Below are positions 30,622-39,956 of a DNA stretch of 64,000 nucleotides, one piece after another. The stretch covers positions 1,054,001 through 1,118,000 of the forward strand of contig JAMXDE010000012.1 in the NCBI GenBank assembly GCA_026770025.1, given 5' to 3'. The notes beneath the pieces are model-generated. The model saw only the letters and a program-made list of their open reading frames with translations, was not told the DNA's origin and searched no databases. The DNA comes from Craspedostauros australis. Lineage: Eukaryota; Bacillariophyta; Bacillariophyceae; Mastogloiales; Achnanthaceae. The translations under genes and the position numbers were made by a program. The first letter of the stretch is position 1, and each line of letters starts with the position of its first letter.

Positions 30622-31945
30622 TTATTTCGCCTCCTCTTCACCATCCTCCAATACGCCACATGTCTTGATGGTGACGCGTCGAGAAGGCGTGCCGGATCGG
30701 TTGCCGAAGGATTCGATTCGTTTGACGACATCCCAGCCGCTCGTCACAACACCAAAGACCACGTGGCGTCCATCGAGATGAGGCGTGCGTGCTGTCGTGA
30801 TGAAGAATTGACTGCCGTTTGTGTTGCGCCCTGCATTGGCCATGCTCAACAATCCCGGTCCTGTGTGGCGGAGCTGAAAGTTCTCATCCTCGAACTTGTT
30901 ACCGTAGACCGAAATCCCGCCCGTACCGTTGAAGTTTGTGAAGTCTCCGCCCTTTGCGCGTGAAATAATGATGATTGAGAGACGCAACGATAGATGGCAA
31001 GATGCAGAGAGAACGGAATCGGGAGCGAGAGTGAGAGAATTCCGAGGACATGTATTGTTAGTTGATAGCCACTGCCTTGTGAAGCCGAGATTCACAATTT
31101 GTCACCCCCGCTGCGATTTGCGAATATCAGTAAACAGTACGTTCTACTGTATCCGTCGAACAATTCCCATGCTATTTGACTCACCTGAATCATGAAGCCC
31201 GGAATGATGCGATGGAAGATGGTGCCTTCATATGCCAGCTTCGCACCACCCGGATGCACGGTGTCTCCGGCACAAAGGGTTTGGAAGTTGTGCACTGTTC
31301 GTGGGACCACGTTGCCGTGGAGTCCCATCACGATGCGTCCTGCTGGATGGTTGTCGATTTCCACATCGAAGAAGACTCGTTTCGTGATTTCGGCCTGTGG
31401 TGCGGCTGCGAGTTGACGAACGATGAGACATGGATGGAATGTGCAGAGAAAAGACTTGCGTGTGTGAGTACTCTAGTATGTGCGAGTGAATGTGTTGGAA
31501 TGTGTTTGAATCTGGTGGAATGTGCTTCCTGCACTCGTACTCGTAGGTTGTTGGATGGAATGCACTGCCTCTTCCGATGATCCCATTCAAATAAGTGTAG
31601 TCGTAGTGCGATAGGCCATGTATGTATGCAAGCCTTCGGTATGGCATCATGAAACGCACCTGGACCATCGTTCGCAGCCAAGTCATCCTCGTCACCCTTC
31701 ATGGAAAAGTCGATGGCCTTGTTGACCCCGATGTAGGTTGCCACGAGTGCAACCACCGTTCCAGCCTGCCACACCCACTGGGGCGTGGAAGACGACGGAG
31801 GAGGCGGCGGCGGCGGTGATGGCGGCTTTGATTCGGCTGCTGCCTCCTTGGAGAAGTTGCGGATCGTCACACGTCGAGTGGCGGATCGCTGCGCGAACCT
31901 GCGCGCCGTGAAGGATGTCGTTCGAATTGCAGTGCAGGACAGCAT
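30622..31945 (-). CDS. Membrane-anchored cyclophilin-type peptidyl-prolyl isomerase, likely mitochondrial
   Basis: Three exons, 31660-31945, 31185-31405 and 30622-30951 (introns 254 and 233 bp), give 278 residues. The N-terminus ([20 protein letters not shown]) is Arg/Ser/Thr-rich without acids, as in mitochondrial presequences. A Pro-run and one membrane helix ([16 protein letters not shown]) come before the isomerase domain (about 106-275). Conserved features include the catalytic Arg in [15 protein letters not shown] (Arg161), [27 protein letters not shown] and HVVFG. The residue matching Trp121 of human CypA is His (TPHLDG, about 227), which in this family goes with poor cyclosporin binding. 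It probably speeds proline isomerisation at an inner mitochondrial membrane; location is inferred. Confidence 0.88.
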
Positions 31946-32383
31946 CTTTGCGTCTTGTGAATGGAATGGAATTCGATGCGATGCTTGTCAGCCTTGAGTG
32001 CCTGGTTGTCGGCCTTCTCCTTTCCACCTTTGTTGTGCCTGTACGCATTGGAACCACGAGAGATGGGTTCTGTGGTGGGGGTGGGTCTCGTTCCTTGTTT
32101 GTTGGCGTGGTGGCGCATCACAACACAACACAACACTGCGCGCCAAGGCGCATCTCGCTCGCTGAATGAAGATCCAACAAGAGTGTCCCGAATCAAAAGA
32201 TCCAAGACCACAAATCATTCCGCAAGGTCTCTCTGGCTTCAGCCACATGGACAGACACACAACTTGGCCACAAACAACTCCGCTTCATCGCACTGCTCCA
32301 TTCTACTCTACTCTACTGTGCTCTGTTCTGCTCTACCCCATGCTATAATACATTCTAATCGCTGGTCGAATCTGCCCCCCGTT
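31946..32383. other. Intergenic region between minus-strand genes
   Basis: Promoter side of the cyclophilin gene and 3' flank of the USP gene. It has a ctactctactctactgtgctc run at about 32303-32323. No gene seen. Confidence 0.35.
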
Positions 32384-33670
32384 TCAATCCAACCACTCGA
32401 TCGTCTTCTTGGAGAGGTTGTACTTCTTGATATCGCCATCATCGTATGTCACCGTATGTTTCCCGGTTTCTGGATGGTACTGCGACACGACACCTGCGTA
32501 AAACTTTCCTTTGGCCCAACGCACGCGCAATCGTTTGCCGATGAGCTCGCTGTTGGCCTTAGTCTCGTTGTCTTGGCGTGTCGTTGCATGCGTTGTCATG
32601 ACTTCTTTCAATGCATCGGTTTGATCTTGGATGGTGTCTTCCATGTTATGTCGCACGTACAGCAACAGTGTGGCGCAAAAGTAATGTCCCTCGTCGTTCG
32701 TTACTCCGCCAAGTTGACCCAACGCTTCATCTTGCGATAATCGGGTGCATGTTTCGTCATTCAAGGCATGCCACGTATCGTCGTTGTCGCCATTTCCGCC
32801 AGTTGTTCGGCCCGCCGTTTCCTTCACCAACGCGATGTAATGACCCTCCTCCGCGATGGAGTCTTCCGCAACATGCACAATACCCGCCTGAAGCGTGTAG
32901 GAAGAGTCGTTGACCATGGTGATTTCCGTATCGATCTGTATGAATTCTGTGTTCGCTACGTGACACCGCTCACCGTCACGATACGTGAATCGCTCCAAAT
33001 GCAGAAAGAAGTACGGCGGCACGGTCTTCACAACAACGCTGCGCGTCGTGGTCCATTCGCCTTCAACAGCATCGTCTTGTGCCTCGACAGGCCACTTGTA
33101 ATTGTGCACGACCTGCTCGGTCTGTCGCAAGCTTTGCGCAATCGAAGATGCATCCGTAAAGCGCAACACGTACGGCACGGCGCTTGGTTTGAATTTGCCG
33201 ACCTTTTGATGCGTCGTTGCGCCTCGTCGTCCCGTGATGGTTTGCTGTTGCGATCCGGAAAAGAAGAGCGACGTCATCCAGTCCTGCAATGGAGATGCGT
33301 TGCAGAGTTCCAGGACTTTCGTCAAGACCGTGGAAGCATCGTCGACGTTGCGATAATCCAGATTGTCGGCCAGTCCGCAGATGCATTCGAAGGTTTGCGT
33401 CGGATCGATGGCATCGTCGCTGTCCGTTGTTGTTGCTGTCGACAGCAACTGATGGAAGAGCTTGCCGATGGATGCGACGGCATCCAGTGACGATGAGGAT
33501 GAGAGCGATGATGACGGCTGTTGTTGTTGCTGCTGCTGCTGCTGCTGCAAGGACAGAAGGTACTGATGGATCAGGACATCGCGGAATGGAACGACCACGT
33601 GACACAGGATCTGCAAGACGCAGGAGAGATGGCACGATGTGCCTCCCACGTTCACGATTCCTCTCTTCAT
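32384..33670 (-). CDS. Ubiquitin-specific protease with C-terminal Tudor-like domain
   Basis: The protein has 428 residues. ATG 33670 (MKRGIVNVGGTSCHLSCVLQ) is chosen over the upstream in-frame ATG because it sits right before the catalytic Cys box: Cys13 aligns with the nucleophile of the usual NxGNTCYxNSxLQ motif, with Ser for Thr and His for Tyr. The His box is EGHYIALVK (His277) with WHALND downstream, and PPYFFLHLERFTY is the conserved strand of USP folds. A poly-Gln run (CAG codons, 33521-33550) is in the finger region. The last about 53 residues (LIGKRLRVRWAKGKFYAGVV then VTYDDGD) look like a Tudor/Agenet-type domain, which binds methylated tails or similar ligands. The protein probably removes ubiquitin from a chromatin- or RNA-linked target; that is inference. 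Confidence 0.83.
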   Translation of the reverse strand: MKRGIVNVGGTSCHLSCVLQILCHVVVPFRDVLIHQYLLSLQQQQQQQQQQPSSSLSSSSSLDAVASIGKLFHQLLSTATTTDSDDAIDPTQTFECICGLADNLDYRNVDDASTVLTKVLELCNASPLQDWMTSLFFSGSQQQTITGRRGATTHQKVGKFKPSAVPYVLRFTDASSIAQSLRQTEQVVHNYKWPVEAQDDAVEGEWTTTRSVVVKTVPPYFFLHLERFTYRDGERCHVANTEFIQIDTEITMVNDSSYTLQAGIVHVAEDSIAEEGHYIALVKETAGRTTGGNGDNDDTWHALNDETCTRLSQDEALGQLGGVTNDEGHYFCATLLLYVRHNMEDTIQDQTDALKEVMTTHATTRQDNETKANSELIGKRLRVRWAKGKFYAGVVSQYHPETGKHTVTYDDGDIKKYNLSKKTIEWLD

Positions 33671-34212
33671 TGTTGTTTGGGTGTGGGTCCGTGCGGGTGA
33701 GTATTGGTATTGTGAGAGTGGTTGTTGGTGTTGTGGAAGATCATGGAATGAGGGATGGGCAGAACGACGATTCGTTTCTTGGTTCGCGATTGAATGAGTC
33801 TGTTGAGTCGAATCCCACAAAGTACACACTTAGATTCAATAATTCTGACTTGTCAAGAAGGAAAACATGAGACGAAAAGCCGAGCGCCGATGCTGACGAT
33901 GGTTGTTGAGAAATCCTTCCTCTTTGCTTGTTCCGCGGTTTGCTCCGATGCGTTGTTTGACATCACCAACATGGCAATGGGCAGACATTCAACCACCAAC
34001 GAGGCTGCAACGAGGCTGCAACGAGGCTCCAACGAGGAGGTAGAGTGTACAACCAACTCCGTTCTCCACCAGTGTCCACTTTGGAAGCTCCCAATCATCA
34101 TCATCATCATCATCATCATCATTGACAACGACGACGACGACGACGAGGGCAACACCAAACCCTTGCAGAAGAACTGTTCAGAAGATTTCTTGGAATCCTC
34201 TCACCAACATCA
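33671..34212. other. Divergent promoter region with microsatellites
   Basis: Lies between the USP gene (minus) and the DUF1350 gene (plus). It contains an 11 bp tandem unit caacgaggctg (about 33998-34040), an ATC run (about 34094-34122) and a GAC run (about 34131-34146). Confidence 0.45.
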
Positions 34213-35981
34213 ATGACAAAGAGCACGATGAGCCAACGGCACTCCTTCCACGCATGTGTGCTGCTGCGCCTTTCGGTGCTGTCTGTACTACTCGTGGCAC
34301 CAACGGCAGCCTTCTTCGCACATCAGGTGCAGCAACCTCAGCAGCAGCGTCAATGGCACCAGCACGGGCAGAGTCGGCATCAGCGTCTGCAACATCTGGC
34401 ATCTGCCACCATTGATGTTGATGCAATCAGTGCATCATCCACTTCAAGCAGCACTTCTGCTGCCAGCAGCAGCAGCAGCAGCAGTAACAACAATGGCAGC
34501 AACAATGGCAGGACCAATAACAACAACAGCAACGAAGATGACGACACAAATGACATCGGAACGATCGGCAACTGGAAGAACTTGCACGGCAACTGGATCC
34601 TCGCCCCCACAAAGAACAGCAACACGGACGACGAAGGACCGCGTGCCGTCATTCACTTCCTGGGCGGCGCCCTCGTCGGCAACTCGCCGCACATCACGTA
34701 CCGCTACCTCCTCGAACGACTCGCGGATCAGGGATACCTCATCGTCGCCACGCCGTACCAGCTCTCCTTTGATCATCTTTCCACGTGCGACGAGATCATC
34801 CACAAATTCGAACAAGCCGCGCCCACCATCGCGCGCAAGTACGGCGGCGGCGCCTTGCCCGTTGTTGGCATGGGCCATTCCTGCGGGGCCCTCTTGCAGC
34901 TGCTCATCAACAGCGTCTTTCCCGATACGCCGCGCGCCGCCAACGCCCTCATCAGCTTCAACAACAAGCCCATCCAGGATGCCGTGCCCTTCTTCGATGA
35001 GGTCTTCGCGCCATTCTTCACGGCCATCGCGTCCGAGAATGGCGCTCTGCCCAGCGGCAACACGGCGTTGGAATTGAGCTTGCAGGTGGCACGGTCGGCC
35101 AATCGCGGCGAGCTGCCGTCGGATGCGGTCGTTAACGATATTCTGCGCAAGCTCGTTGTGCCGCCGGCGTTGATGTCCTTGTTGGATCGTGGCAGCGGCG
35201 ACAACGGTGGCGTCGTGATTCCGCAGGAGCTGCGCAATGCCGTTGCGTCTTTGACGTCGCCGCCCCAGCAGGTGCTTAAGGATGTGGGCGTCGTGCCATT
35301 CATGGATGAGCTTATTGGCAGTTTGGAGCAGATACCGAGATTGGTTGAAGAGGTAGGTTTTTTGTATGCGTTGGGAAAGCGTGGTTTGGATGTTGATAGC
35401 ATGGTGTTGCGGTGTTCTGTACTGGACCATGCTCGTGCTCTGTTCATTTGACTGTTTTCAATCTGCACCACAATTACCGATCTGTACCTTTGTGCCAAAA
35501 CACACATGACGCATGATGCTTCGTTCAACTCACCCCCTCTGTCCATTGGCATCGGTACGTACACTCCACACCAAATCATGCCATGTCGTCATCCGTCGCC
35601 AAACAGGTCGCCGACGGCGCCAACGACTTCATTCCCACGCCGGCCTCCGTCAAGAACGCCGCGCGACGTGCTTACCGCGCACGACGCACCCTCATCCTGG
35701 GATACGAGGACGACCCCATCGACGAATCCAACGAGGTAGAGACCCTGCTGGTCGAGGCCCGCAGCGTCACGCGTATGAAGCGCCCCATGATCCAGATCGA
35801 CGTTGAGCGCAAGGAGCTCAAGGGCAACCACGCTACGCCCTTGCTGGCGCCGCCATTGGAGTTGGCCGGTCGAGCCGAGGATCTGCTGGGTCAGGATGAG
35901 GCCAAGGAGCGGTTGCTGTACGAGCAGGCCGATGCGACGGTCGAGGAACTCACCAAGTGGCTGGAAGCGGGGAATCTGTAA
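34213..35981 (+). CDS. DUF1350 family protein, probably plastid-targeted
   Basis: Two exons, 34213-35352 and 35607-35981, with a 254 bp intron (GTAGGT donor, aaacag acceptor, phase 0), give 504 residues. The N-terminus has a signal peptide (LLRLSVLSVLLVAPTAAFFA) whose TAAF/F end resembles the plastid presequence motif, then a Ser/Gln/Asn-rich linker to about residue 115. The conserved part includes GNWILAP, AVIHFLGGALVGNSPHITYR, YLIVATPYQLSFDH and the nucleophile elbow GMGHSCGAL (Ser223), consistent with an alpha/beta-hydrolase fold. ISFNNKPIQDAVPFF is typical of DUF1350. Homologues occur in plant plastids and cyanobacteria; their substrate is not known to me. The second exon (IPTPASVKNAARRAYRARRT) supplies the family C-terminal part. 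Confidence 0.85.
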
Positions 35982-36182
35982 GAGTAAAGTAAACCAGAGT
36001 GCTCTGTTAGTACAGTTCTCTAACAGAAGCTCATTCCTTCTGCTGCAGAGAGAGAGGGAGTGTGTGTGTGTATGTCGGCTACCAATCAATCAACAGAACT
36101 GCAGATATGTCCCGTTGCGTTTCTTGTCCTATTAGAGTAAAGTATTGTATGTTAACGAAGTGGTGTTTGCATGCTGATGGTT
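35982..36182. other. Convergent 3' region
   Basis: Short 3' flanks with a gagagagagggagtgtgtgt run at about 36048-36067. Confidence 0.35.
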
Positions 36183-38909
36183 CTAACTGGATGGAGGCGG
36201 TGGCATTCCGATGGCGGCAAACAGGTCGGCACCAGGCTGTGCCGAGTCTGCGGGTTCAGTTGTAGTCGCTGCTGGAGCTGCTGCTGGTTCTTCCTCCTTT
36301 GGTGCTGGTTCGTCCAATGACACTTCCATCATGGCTTCATCACTCTCACCCTCCACCTTGCTTTCGACTGGAGTTGGTTCTGTGGCTGGTTCCGGCGTTG
36401 GCTTGGCCGCGACTGGCTCTGGTGTCGATGCTGCAGCGGGGGCAGGCTCCTCGGCTGCAACAATTGGCTCTGGCGTTGGGACTGCTGATTCCGCAGCGGC
36501 AGCTGGTTCACTAGAACCAAACAACTCCGTCGCCGCCAGAGGTTTGGATTCTGCCACAGGAGATGGCGCGCTGAACAGCTCCTGGGCGCTGGCGATCGAA
36601 ACTCCTGACACGGGCGCAGGTGGAATCGTCACGGTGGCTTCTGGGGTCGGCGCGAACAGCTCCTGGGCGCTGGCAATGGACTGTCCCGATGCTGGAGCCG
36701 GCGTGACTTGTGTCTCGCCGAACAATTCCTCGGCGCTCTGTGCACGCTCCAACACGGCCTTGTTGGGCGTGACCGGGACGTCGTTCAATGGCACGTTGAC
36801 AACAGGCGCGTTGGCTGATACTTCCGGGTGCGTCTCCTTTGGCAAATCTTCCACCGCCGCTGGCTCGTCGGCAAACAACTCTTCGGCAGACTTGGCGCGT
36901 TGGATTGGTTCCCTCTTGGGAGTTTCGGTGGCAGGTGTCGCTGCGTCGGAAGCTTGTTCTTGCGGTGGTTGGAACGAGGCTGGTCGCTCCCAGCTGGTCT
37001 CGTTGGTGACGGAGTTGAAATAGTAGATGCTTCCAGTGGTTGGATCCTGTGCCTCCATCCAGTCCTGCTTCTGGGCTGGTTGGGACGCATCGGTTGCTGC
37101 TGCTGGAGTCTGTGCTGGATCCGCGGTTGCCGTTGGCTTCTCCCAGCTGGTTTCGTTCGTGGCAGAATTGTAATAGTAGATGGCACCCGATGTTGGATCC
37201 TGCGCTTCGACCCATCCATCCGGAAGGGACGCAACTGGTGCTGGCGTGGCGGCAGGAGTCGCAACAGCAGCAGCTGGGCGTTCCCATGACGTTTCATTGG
37301 TGATGCTGTTGTAGTAGTACGTGGTGCCTGAGTTGGGATCCAGCGCCTCGCTCCATCCTTCCGGCATTGCATCGCCACCAGCATCAGCAGTTGGTTGCGG
37401 CGATTGGAAGAGCTGGGTGCTGCCGGCGGCCTGAGGAGAGAAGAGGGAGCTCGGTGTGCGTGGTTCGGATCCCACAGTGGCAGCAGCCGGCGACACGAGA
37501 TCATTGAAGGATGGTTGGGATGGTGTCATGGCGGCGGCTGGAGCTGCGTTGGTGGTGCTCTGGCTGCTGTACGGCGGTGGTGGCATGAATGGAGTCGATG
37601 GTGTGTTGACGCCAGCTGGCGTGGCAGCCGCCGCATGAGTTGGCGTCGCCGGTGTCGTTGCAGGTTGCTGATACGCCTGTGGGTTGAAGGTGGTCGCGGC
37701 AGCAGCGGGTTGTTGCTGATGTGTGACCGGTGCGTAGGATGGACCGGGTTGCGACGACGGTGCTGGTGACATGGGGCCATAGTTGACGTAGCGTTGGTTG
37801 GAAGGTGGAAGAGATCCGTAGCGCGGAGCGCTCAGGGACTGGCCAGCCGCAAACGGATTGTCCCCCGTGGATTGAGAAAGTCCGAGCTGGGCGCTCCCGT
37901 TGGATGACGGCGGTGGTGCGATGTTCCTTGAAGTGGATGAATGATGACCGTACTTCTTCTGCAAATTGACGTCGCTGGAGGAGGAATGGAATCCATCGGG
38001 ACGCACGAAGTTGGCGGACTTGGTCCTGGTGGTACTGAGGATGGCAGCCGACGATGATCCCGATCGAGCGTAGCCGCCCGGTGCCTCTGGAACTGGCGGG
38101 ATAGATGCTCCTGGAGCCGCAGCTGTTGCTGCAGGAGCTGAAGTTGCGGATGGCATTCGCAAAGGCATGGACGAAGGTGCTGGTGCCACTGCTGTCGCAG
38201 CAGCAGGCATGGCATGTGGCTGCTGCATGGCATGTGGCTGCTGCTCAAATGGCTGCTGCATCGGTGGCTGTTGCATGGGTGGTTGCTGTCCAAACGGCTG
38301 CTGCGGTTGCATGGGTGGCTGAGCCCCTGCCATCGGCGGACCTCCCATCATGGTGGGCGGCGGAGGAAGGCTGGAGTTGTGGATGCGCAAGCCTCCAAGA
38401 TCGATGCCCGGCGGCAGGCCCACACCGCCATTGTCCAGAGCGTACTGCGTCTCGGCCTGCAGCTGGATCGGCAGAAGATGCTGACGCACCGCGTTGGACT
38501 GCGCCAAATCGTAGGGCGTCTGTCCCATGTTGTTCTTCTGCATGGCGGAACCGCCGTAATCCCGAATGAGCGTCTGGATGACGTCCAATGCGTTGGGCTG
38601 CGACGACATGGCCGCATGATGCATGGGATTGTTGCCGTGGGCGTCCGTGACGTCCATCGTGGCGCCCGGCTGCGACATCAGGAGGCGGATGAGCTGCGTC
38701 ATGGAGTACTGGCAGGCCAGGTGGATGGGGTACATGCGCTTGGCCTGGTTCACGATGGTGGCCAAGGGGTCCATCTCTGCGATGGCACCCATGGCTCCCG
38801 ATTCGTCGCCCCTCTGCACCAGGTAGACGAACTTGCCGACGCCATCATCGGGCGGCGGAGCCACCTGCTGCGACAGCCGTTCGAACTGCGATGATGCCCA
38901 GCTCAGCAT
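36183..38909 (-). CDS. Ankyrin and triple-WW scaffold protein with repeated SAxELF motifs
   Basis: A 908-residue single-exon gene. Residues about 25-145 contain ankyrin repeats (MYPIHLACQYSMTQLIRLLM, GNNPMHHAAMS, MGQTPYDLAQS). A long Pro/Gln/Ala-rich region follows. Three WW domains lie at about 515-546, 562-593 and 611-641, each with the two Trp and the YYYNS/YYFNS core (GWSEALDPNSGTTYYYNS; NETSWERP). After them a short motif recurs: SAEELF (about 674, 724), SAQELF (about 746, 772), AATELF (about 791), and finally ADLFAAIG near the end (about 896), spaced through acidic Pro-rich linkers. WW domains bind Pro-rich ligands and the motif repeats look like multivalent docking peptides, so an adaptor role is likely. 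No enzyme domain, signal peptide or membrane helix was seen. Confidence 0.8.
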   Translation of the reverse strand: MLSWASSQFERLSQQVAPPPDDGVGKFVYLVQRGDESGAMGAIAEMDPLATIVNQAKRMYPIHLACQYSMTQLIRLLMSQPGATMDVTDAHGNNPMHHAAMSSQPNALDVIQTLIRDYGGSAMQKNNMGQTPYDLAQSNAVRQHLLPIQLQAETQYALDNGGVGLPPGIDLGGLRIHNSSLPPPPTMMGGPPMAGAQPPMQPQQPFGQQPPMQQPPMQQPFEQQPHAMQQPHAMPAAATAVAPAPSSMPLRMPSATSAPAATAAAPGASIPPVPEAPGGYARSGSSSAAILSTTRTKSANFVRPDGFHSSSSDVNLQKKYGHHSSTSRNIAPPPSSNGSAQLGLSQSTGDNPFAAGQSLSAPRYGSLPPSNQRYVNYGPMSPAPSSQPGPSYAPVTHQQQPAAAATTFNPQAYQQPATTPATPTHAAAATPAGVNTPSTPFMPPPPYSSQSTTNAAPAAAMTPSQPSFNDLVSPAAATVGSEPRTPSSLFSPQAAGSTQLFQSPQPTADAGGDAMPEGWSEALDPNSGTTYYYNSITNETSWERPAAAVATPAATPAPVASLPDGWVEAQDPTSGAIYYYNSATNETSWEKPTATADPAQTPAAATDASQPAQKQDWMEAQDPTTGSIYYFNSVTNETSWERPASFQPPQEQASDAATPATETPKREPIQRAKSAEELFADEPAAVEDLPKETHPEVSANAPVVNVPLNDVPVTPNKAVLERAQSAEELFGETQVTPAPASGQSIASAQELFAPTPEATVTIPPAPVSGVSIASAQELFSAPSPVAESKPLAATELFGSSEPAAAAESAVPTPEPIVAAEEPAPAAASTPEPVAAKPTPEPATEPTPVESKVEGESDEAMMEVSLDEPAPKEEEPAAAPAATTTEPADSAQPGADLFAAIGMPPPPSS

Positions 38910-39956
38910 GATTCTTCTTCACACGCTTGTTGATGTCCTTGAGCAATGATGGTCTCGGAGGAGCTTGTTGCGATTCCTGTTGTGCTGTGGATGGCAACGT
39001 CGATGCCGAAGCCAATGCTGATGCAAAAGTGGATGCTGATGTGAATGTTGGTGTGTTGTTGGGGTTGGCGGAATGGAAATGCCAACGAATGAAGAAATGT
39101 GGACTTGCCAGCGCTGACAGACGATCTCTGTTGATGGCAATACTCGGCTCCCAACGTCCGTCCGATGACAACACCAACCTCCCACCGCAAGAGAGAGTCG
39201 TCCCGTCTGTCTCCTCTCCTCCCAAATCAACAACACGAAAGCGAAGAAACAGAGAGAGAGAGAGACCCTGCACAGAGGATGGAAAAGGTGGAGCGAAGGG
39301 TCATTGCTTTGACGTCAGTGTCATGCTCGTATTCGTGACGGATGGAGGCACACGCCACGATGTTGCGCGTTGTTTTGCGTCGTGTTGTACCGCGAAGCGT
39401 TTTGCTTGGCGTTTTGCCCAATCACAACACAATGACGGAGGATTCATTCGATTGCACTCATCGTGGATTCGCTCGACACGATTTTGAACTGGCTTGTGTC
39501 ACTAGCCCATAACCCAATGGCACGCAGGCGACCGATGCACATGAAAGTCAATTCCAATCACGCTTTTGCCTCCGACACGACTGAAATACTATCCCTCCTG
39601 CACACAAAACGAGCAGAACGAACGACCCCCAACAATGACAACCACAACACCGCTACCAGCAACGACAACGACAACAACGACAACCATGGCCGGATGTGTC
39701 ACAGAGACGGAGACGGAACAGAGGAAGCAGACGAACACAATCACCAACAACGATACCAGACACATTCCATTCGCAAGCGAGGAAGCTCACAACTGTTGGG
39801 GAGAGTGATTGTTCGCCACATAATCGAAGGCGACTGGCAGAGCAACAGGTTGCTAGAGAGAGAGAGAGTGACACGCTTCACCTACGAGCCACACCGGAAC
39901 GACACGTTGCTCGTACTGTTCCATAAATAGCATCCCAACGCGGACGCAAAAGCATC
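38910..39956. other. Divergent promoter region, about 1 kb
   Basis: Lies between the ankyrin-WW gene (minus) and the GT32 gene (plus). It contains gatgctgatg-type short repeats near 39001-39045, an agagagagagag run at about 39250 and another at about 39855. Open frames here are Thr/Asn-rich translations of simple sequence and are not supported as genes. Confidence 0.4.
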
